Source: Sphingomonas panacis
Lineage (GTDB): Bacteria > Pseudomonadota > Alphaproteobacteria > Sphingomonadales > Sphingomonadaceae
DNA: 64,000 nucleotides
Reading direction: 5' to 3'
NCBI RefSeq assembly: GCF_001717955.1
Contig: NZ_CP014169.1
Span: 124,001 to 188,000, forward strand
Part shown: in pieces, positions 59,569-64,000 of the stretch
Position numbering within the stretch: position 1 is the stretch's first letter
Layout of the letters: the number at the start of each line of letters is the position of its first letter
The notes under the pieces: model-generated
Told to the model about the DNA's origin: nothing
Seen by the model: only the letters and a program-made list of their open reading frames with translations
The model's database searches: none
Made by a program: the position numbers and the translations under genes

Positions 59569-60570
59569 ATGAAAGCGTTCATCCTCGACCGATACAAGAA
59601 AAAGAGTGCTCTGCGGATGGGCGAGGCGCCCGAGCCCGCGCTGCTCGACGATGATGTCCTCGTCGAAATCCACGCGGCTGGTCTCAACATGCTCGATGTC
59701 AAAATCCGCGACGGCGAGTTCAAACCGATCCTTGCCTACCGGCCGCCCTTCATCCTTGGGCACGACCTAGCCGGCGTCGTCGTCAAGGTCGGCGTGCGCG
59801 TGAAAAGCTTCAAACCGGGCGACGAAGTTTATGCAAGGCCACGGGACGGACGAGTCGGTACCTTGGCCGAATATATCGCCGTCAACGAAGCGGACCTGGC
59901 GCTCAAGCCCAAGAATCTCTCCATGGCGGAGGCGGCCTCGATCCCGCTCGTCGGCCTGACCGCCTGGCAGGTTCTGAGCGACAGGGTCAAGCTGCGCAAA
60001 GGGCAGAAGATCCTCATCCACGCGGGTTCGGGCGGCGTGGGCACCTTCGCCATCCAGCTGGCCCGGCACTTGGGAGCGACTGTCGCGACCACGGCCGGCA
60101 CCTCGAACCTCGACCTGGTCAAGAATCTCGGCGCCGATGTCGTGGTCGATTACAAGCGGCAGGATTTCGAAAAGGTCCTGTCGGGTTACGACGTCGTGCT
60201 GAACAGCCTGGGCTCCGACACGCTCGAAAAGTCGCTCGCGGTCCTCAAGCCGGGCGGCAAGCTGGTCTCGATATCCGGGCCGCCTGATCCTGAATTCGCG
60301 CGAGAGCAGGGACTGAACGCCATCCTACGGCTCGTGCTCCGGCTGTTGAGCTTCAAGATCCGCAGGAAAGCAAAGGCTCGGCGCGTCACCTATTCCTTCC
60401 TCTTCATGCGCGCGAATGGTTCGCAGCTCAGCCAGATTACGGCGCTGATCGAAGCGGGCGTGATCCGGCCCGTCGTGGATCGCGTGTTCCCGTTCGACGA
60501 GACGAACGAAGCGCTGGCGTATATCGAAACAGGGCGCGCCAAGGGCAAGGTTGTGGTGACGCTTCGCTGA
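59569..60570 (+). CDS. NADP-dependent MDR oxidoreductase (quinone/enone reductase type)
   Basis: A 333-residue MDR protein. The fold is marked by AGLNMLDVKIRDGEFK, FILGHDLAGVVVKVG and ILIHAGSGGVGTFAIQLARH. No zinc ligands are present. The stretch LVLRLLSFKIRRKAKARRVT near 255-275 is unusually basic. It probably reduces a quinone or activated alkene. It follows the AcuI-like gene after 54 bases in the same direction. Confidence 0.9.
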   Translation: MKAFILDRYKKKSALRMGEAPEPALLDDDVLVEIHAAGLNMLDVKIRDGEFKPILAYRPPFILGHDLAGVVVKVGVRVKSFKPGDEVYARPRDGRVGTLAEYIAVNEADLALKPKNLSMAEAASIPLVGLTAWQVLSDRVKLRKGQKILIHAGSGGVGTFAIQLARHLGATVATTAGTSNLDLVKNLGADVVVDYKRQDFEKVLSGYDVVLNSLGSDTLEKSLAVLKPGGKLVSISGPPDPEFAREQGLNAILRLVLRLLSFKIRRKAKARRVTYSFLFMRANGSQLSQITALIEAGVIRPVVDRVFPFDETNEALAYIETGRAKGKVVVTLR

Positions 60571-60602
60571 CCCGCCGGTTTGTCTGCGCCTAGGAAAAGA
60601 GA

Positions 60603-61466
60603 ATGACCATGTTGACACCTGTGGGTAGCATCGATCGCCAATGGATAAACGCCCCGAACCTCGGCATCCACGCTGCTGGAACGACGTTTGCGTACCGGCG
60701 GCTTGGCGCGCCTACCGGCGTCCCAGTCGTCCTGCTGAACCACTGGGGCGCAACGCTTGATAATTTCGATCCGCGCATTGTCGATGGGCTCGCGGCATCG
60801 CGGCCCGTCTATGCGCTCGACTATAGAGGTGTCGGCGCCTCAGGCGGCGACGCACCGCTCACCGTTGACGAAATGGCCCGGGACATGATTGCCGTGATCC
60901 GCGCGCTGGGCCTCGAGCAGATCGACCTTGTCGGCTTCTCGCTTGGCGGTTTCGTGACGCAGGACATTCTCTTGAAGGTGCCAGACCTTGTCCGGAAGGC
61001 CATCCTGGCGGGCACGGGGCCGGCGGGAGGTGAGGGCATCGACCGGGTCGGGGCCGTATCCTGGCCGCTGATCGTCAAAGCACTTCTGACGCTGCGCGAC
61101 CCAAAAACCTATCTCTTTTTCACGAGTACCGCCAATGGCCGCCGCGCCGCGACGGCCTTTCTGGCGCGGTTGAAGGAGCGCAAGACCGATAGGGACAAAT
61201 CCGTCTCGATGGCGGCGTTCCGTCGCCAACTCACGGCCATCAAGGCCTGGGGCAAGCAAACGCCTCAAGATCTGGGCGTGGTCCGTCAACCGGTCCTGGT
61301 CGCGAATGGCGATCACGATATCATGGTGCCCACGCCCAATTCGGTCGGCCTCGCTGCCAGACTGCCAGCTGCCGAACTGGTGCTGTATGACGATGCCGGG
61401 CACGGGGGCATCTTCCAATATCACGACGCATTTGTCGGAAAGGCACTCGCCTTCCTCGATGCGTAA
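60603..61466 (+). CDS. Alpha/beta hydrolase
   Basis: A 287-residue alpha/beta hydrolase with the nucleophile Ser in LVGFSLGGFVTQ, the oxyanion strand VVLLNHWGATLDNFD and the catalytic His in DDAGHGGIFQYH. Resembles hydrolases and peroxidase-like members linked to oxidative stress operons. AGGAAAAGAGA precedes the ATG. The substrate is unknown. Confidence 0.88.
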   Translation: MTMLTPVGSIDRQWINAPNLGIHAAGTTFAYRRLGAPTGVPVVLLNHWGATLDNFDPRIVDGLAASRPVYALDYRGVGASGGDAPLTVDEMARDMIAVIRALGLEQIDLVGFSLGGFVTQDILLKVPDLVRKAILAGTGPAGGEGIDRVGAVSWPLIVKALLTLRDPKTYLFFTSTANGRRAATAFLARLKERKTDRDKSVSMAAFRRQLTAIKAWGKQTPQDLGVVRQPVLVANGDHDIMVPTPNSVGLAARLPAAELVLYDDAGHGGIFQYHDAFVGKALAFLDA

Positions 61467-61607
61467 GGGCGACTGACGGCCATCCTGCACGGTTCGCTTG
61501 GTAAGCGACTAACTGCGGGATGAACGATCCCGGCGGCAGATGACGCCATCCCGACGCCCTCGGGCGACACAATATATTGATGCCGAGTCCTTTGATGGAG
61601 AACCAAT

Positions 61608-62033
61608 ATGAACGCTCTTTATTCCACGAAGTCGATCGCCGTCGGCGGCCGCAACGGGACGGTTCGGAGCGACGACGGCCTTCTCGAACTGCAACTGGCA
61701 ATGCCAACGGGGCTGGGCGGGAAGGGCGGGGCGACCAATCCCGAGCAACTCTTCGGCGCCGGCTATGCGGCCTGTTTTGGTAATGCAGTCATCCACGTCA
61801 CTCGGAAGCTGGAAAAGAAAATCCGCGACAATGACGTCGAAGTTTCCTCCACTGTGAGCCTTCTGCCGACGGATAGCGGCGGCTTTGCCCTGGCGGTCGC
61901 GCTCGAGATCACGATTGCCGGCGTCGATCAGACGAGTGCCGAGGAAATCGTCGCCGAGGCCCATAAAGTCTGTCCCTATTCGAATGCCGTGAAAGGCAAC
62001 ATCGACGTCGCCTTGTCGGTGAAGACGCGCTGA
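61608..62033 (+). CDS. ohr: Ohr/OsmC-family organic hydroperoxide reductase
   Basis: A 141-residue Ohr-type protein. The two catalytic Cys are in NPEQLFGAGYAACFGNAV and EAHKVCPYSNAV, as in Ohr. It uses dihydrolipoamide-linked thiols to reduce organic peroxides in the cytoplasm. GGAGAACCAAT precedes the ATG. Its place among reductases and the OYE gene fits an electrophile/oxidant response. Confidence 0.9.
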   Translation: MNALYSTKSIAVGGRNGTVRSDDGLLELQLAMPTGLGGKGGATNPEQLFGAGYAACFGNAVIHVTRKLEKKIRDNDVEVSSTVSLLPTDSGGFALAVALEITIAGVDQTSAEEIVAEAHKVCPYSNAVKGNIDVALSVKTR

Positions 62034-62319
62034 GAGAGGGCGCGCCGTCGCCGGGTGATGGCGCGTCATACCCGCCCAAGGGACGAGTGAGCCCGGTGTA
62101 ATGTGATGGCCTGAAGTGCCTGCCGTTATCGTGGATGTGGAGCGATCCTGAGCGCGGCAACGAGCGAGATGAACGGACTCCCCTGTGTGGTCAGGCCGCA
62201 AGGGGAGCGAGCGTTCGTAATGTGCCGGAGCGATTGCGCGGACCCTGGCCCGGGCCTTGGGCTTTGCGGTCCGGCGCCGGCCCATTGCCGTGGGCCGGTC
62301 CAGGTAGCTTGTTCCATGT

Positions 62320-62348
62320 TTGACAACTTTCATGATGACTATCATATA
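62320..62348 (+). promoter_or_regulatory. Promoter of the Old Yellow Enzyme gene
   Basis: TTGACA (62320-62325), 17 bases, then CATATA (62343-62348). An operator-like site lies between the two boxes. Confidence 0.55.
62332..62345. promoter_or_regulatory. Probable TetR operator upstream of OYE, site 1
   Basis: ATGAT-GACT-ATCAT, perfect five-base arms, same architecture as the sites before the SDR gene. Confidence 0.6.
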
Positions 62349-62355
62349 ACGAATG

Positions 62356-62369
62356 ATGACGAGGATCAT
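62356..62369. promoter_or_regulatory. Probable TetR operator upstream of OYE, site 2
   Basis: ATGAC-GAGG-ATCAT, 24 bases from site 1; one arm position differs. Confidence 0.55.
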
Positions 62370-62427
62370 CTTTGCGCTACGGGCACACGGATGGCTACGG
62401 AACACGAACAGAAAGGCATCAGAAGTA

Positions 62428-63510
62428 ATGACGGAAAAGACCATCTTCGAGCCCTACGAGCTCGGCGGCATCTCGCTCTCCAACCGGATCGTTATGGCTC
62501 CCTTGACTCGCAATAGGGCAGGTCCCGGTTTTGTGCCGGGACAGCTTGCGGCGGATTATTATTCGCAACGCGCATCGGCGGGGCTGATCATCTCCGAAGC
62601 GACGCAGATCTCCCAGCAGGGGCAAGGCTACCAGGACACCCCGGGCATCTATAGTCAGGCGCAGATCGACGGTTGGCGCAAGGTGACGGACGCCGTGCAC
62701 GCAGCGGGCGGCCATATCTTCGTCCAGCTTTGGCACGTCGGCCGCATCAGCCATGTCGACTTGCAGCCGGACGCGCGTGCGCCAGTGGCGCCGTCCGCGA
62801 TACGGGCCGAAACCAAGACGTTTGTGAACAACGGGTTCGTGGACGTTTCGGAACCGCGCGCGCTCGAGCTTGACGAGATCCCGGGCATCATCGCGGATTT
62901 CCGCCGCGCCGCCGCGAATGCGATCGCGGCCGGGTTTGACGGCGTCGAAGTGCACGGTGCGAATGGCTATCTCCTCGATCAGTTCGCCAAGGATGGCGCG
63001 AATGTGCGCACCGACACTTACGGCGGGTCGATCGAGAACCGCGCGCGGCTGATGCTTGAGGTAACGGCGGCCGTTGCCGAGGAAATCGGCGCTGATCGCA
63101 CTGGTATCCGGATTTCGCCGGTTTCGCCGGCTAACGGCATATCAAGTTCCGATCCGCAGCCGCAGTTCGACTATATTGTCGAAAAGCTGAGCGAACGCGG
63201 CATCGCCTTTATCCATGTCGTGGAAGGCGCGACGGCCGGGCCGCGCGATGTCGCGCCGTTCGATTTTGGAGCGCTGCGCGCCAAGTTCTCGAACAGCTAT
63301 ATCGCCAACAATGGCTACGATCTCGCTCTGGCGACCTCTGCCCTTTCCGACGACAAGGCAGATCTGTTCGCTTTCGGACGCCCCTTCATCGCCAATCCCG
63401 ACCTGGTCGAGCGGCTGAAGACCGGCGCCCCGCTCGCTACTCTTGACCCCGCCACGCTTTATGGGGGCGGTTCGGCCGGTTATACCGACTATCCCAGGAT
63501 CGGCGGCTGA
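62428..63510 (+). CDS. Old Yellow Enzyme (NemA-type alkene reductase)
   Basis: A 360-residue FMN enzyme. The start MTEKTIFEPYELGGISLSNR is preferred; an in-frame ATG at 62353 lies inside the operator. MAPLTRNRAGPG, LWHVGRISH and EVHGANGYLLDQFAKDGANV are typical, with FGRPFIANPDLVERLKTG near the end. It reduces activated alkenes, nitroaromatics or nitrate esters with NADPH. The shared operators suggest TetR control with the SDR set. Confidence 0.93.
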   Translation: MTEKTIFEPYELGGISLSNRIVMAPLTRNRAGPGFVPGQLAADYYSQRASAGLIISEATQISQQGQGYQDTPGIYSQAQIDGWRKVTDAVHAAGGHIFVQLWHVGRISHVDLQPDARAPVAPSAIRAETKTFVNNGFVDVSEPRALELDEIPGIIADFRRAAANAIAAGFDGVEVHGANGYLLDQFAKDGANVRTDTYGGSIENRARLMLEVTAAVAEEIGADRTGIRISPVSPANGISSSDPQPQFDYIVEKLSERGIAFIHVVEGATAGPRDVAPFDFGALRAKFSNSYIANNGYDLALATSALSDDKADLFAFGRPFIANPDLVERLKTGAPLATLDPATLYGGGSAGYTDYPRIGG

Positions 63511-63519
63511 TGGAGGCGC

Positions 63520-63551
63520 GCCGTCGTCGGACCGGACGGGCCGACGACGGC
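63520..63551 (+). terminator. Terminator-like hairpin after the OYE gene
   Basis: GCCGTCGTCGG and CCGACGACGGC are perfect 11-base arms with a ten-base loop, nine bases after the stop. No T-run follows. Confidence 0.6.
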
Positions 63552-63855
63552 TCTCCACTGTCGCGCGCCGTGGACTCGGCGCGCTGCTTCGACAGGCATT
63601 TTCAGCTGCCGGGTTTCGCCAAAGTCGACGTCGGTGGATTATCCCCAAGGGGCATGGTCGTCCGGCATTTACCCGTTGGCTTTTCCTCACATCCCGCCGC
63701 GCTGGGCTCGTCGAGCACGTGTCGGCTGCTCGATTCCCGCTGCACGGAAGCCTCGGGCAAATCGGTATGGCCTCGCTCGTTGGTGCGGCGCCGGGTCTTG
63801 CCACGACAGCATAGCGATAACACCACTTCCGGGCATTTGGGTCGACAATTGTCAA

Positions 63856-63875
63856 ACGCGGGTATATACCCGCGT
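63856..63875. promoter_or_regulatory. Perfect 20-bp palindrome before the MarR-type gene
   Basis: ACGCGGGTATATACCCGCGT is an exact palindrome ending three bases before the ATG. The gene product is the likely binder, acting as autorepressor. Confidence 0.75.
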
Positions 63876-63878
63876 GTC

Positions 63879-64000
63879 ATGAGCAACTGCTATTGTGCCC
63901 GTTTGCGCGCCGCTGCCCGGCGGATTGGTTCTGTCTATGACGAAGCGCTGGAACCTGACGGGATTAACGTTGCGCAATATTCGCTGATGAGCGTCATTCA
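63879..64000 (+). CDS. MarR-family regulator (partial, runs off the window)
   Basis: Forty codons are visible: MSNCYCARLRAAARRIGSVY, then DEALEPDGINVAQYSLMSVI. The pattern of a first helix followed by G-I-x-x-A-Q-Y-S-L matches MarR winged-helix regulators. Two Cys near the N-terminus (NCYCAR) are as in OhrR/redox-sensing MarR members, where one Cys senses peroxide. It starts three bases after the palindrome. Confidence 0.75.
   Translation, partial: MSNCYCARLRAAARRIGSVYDEALEPDGINVAQYSLMSVI

Larger units (their letters stand above)
62034..62427. other. Upstream region of the Old Yellow Enzyme gene
   Basis: About 390 bases without a convincing gene. It contains a GC-rich imperfect palindromic stretch at 62235-62305, a promoter and two TetR-type sites near the gene. 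Confidence 0.55.
63511..63878. other. Intergenic region before the final MarR-type gene
   Basis: About 370 bases with no convincing gene. It contains the hairpin at 63520-63551 and the MarR promoter-proximal palindrome. Confidence 0.55.

Noticed and set aside
62235..62305. GC-rich imperfect palindrome as an RNA gene
   Set aside because: Pairing is patchy and expected from base composition; no promoter or terminator frames it.

Overview
This window reads as part of a large plasmid, or plasmid-derived element, from an alphaproteobacterium, most likely a sphingomonad (Sphingomonas, Sphingobium or Novosphingobium). The grounds are high GC content, an RPA-type replication initiator next to parA and parB, sphingomonad-style plasmid backbone genes, a large TonB-dependent receptor, and many CoA and oxidoreductase genes. 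Taxonomy and plasmid state are inferred, because no rRNA or chromosomal marker is present.

Bases 1-32800 are backbone, almost all on the minus strand. From right to left they hold parA, parB, four 16-bp palindromic parS-like sites, an RPA-family repA, an iteron origin near 28.26-28.52 kb, a zinc-finger/toprim primase-like protein, a 1407-aa methyltransferase-helicase of the strawberry-notch type, a large ParB-domain protein, an ArdC-type antirestriction metalloprotein, a DUF6927 protein and a secreted SNase-like nuclease. Next comes a complete PRTRC cassette (3546-9386: ParB, E, C, F, B, A, ThiF), followed by a tail of small conserved unknown genes, two of which share a zinc-ribbon signature. 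PRTRC contains the parts of a ubiquitin-like conjugation system: an E1-like ThiF, an E2-like B, a JAMM-protease-like A and a small Gly-terminated C.

A 5.4-kb mobile element (about 11379-16795) carrying three overlapping tyrosine recombinases and a coiled-coil protein (Tn554/RIT-like) has landed inside a queuine-transferase-like gene. The two halves of that gene can still be read on either side.

Bases 33100-40300 are an accessory island: a DUF1612-type gene, then five plus-strand genes that overlap or nearly touch (winged-helix-like protein, TIR protein, tyrosine recombinase, membrane-anchored protein, trypsin-like protease). An AAA+/DUF4143 protein and insertion-sequence scars follow. The TIR/protease block is the best candidate for an undescribed defence or signalling system.

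Bases 40295-64000 are metabolic. A GntR-regulated cluster (enoyl-CoA hydratase, CaiB-type CoA transferase, BKACE beta-keto acid cleavage enzyme, MerB-like and DUF302 proteins, TonB receptor, DUF485/ActP-type transporter, thioesterase) suggests uptake and CoA-dependent breakdown of an organic acid. The same inverted repeat lies at the GntR/hydratase divergent promoter and at the receptor promoter. A desaturase, an unknown protein and a fluoroacetate-dehalogenase-like hydrolase follow. Last is a TetR-controlled set (SDR, two MDR reductases, hydrolase, Ohr/OsmC, Old Yellow Enzyme) with shared operator-like sites at three promoters, pointing to electrophile or oxidant detoxification. The window ends inside a MarR-type regulator preceded by a perfect 20-bp palindrome.
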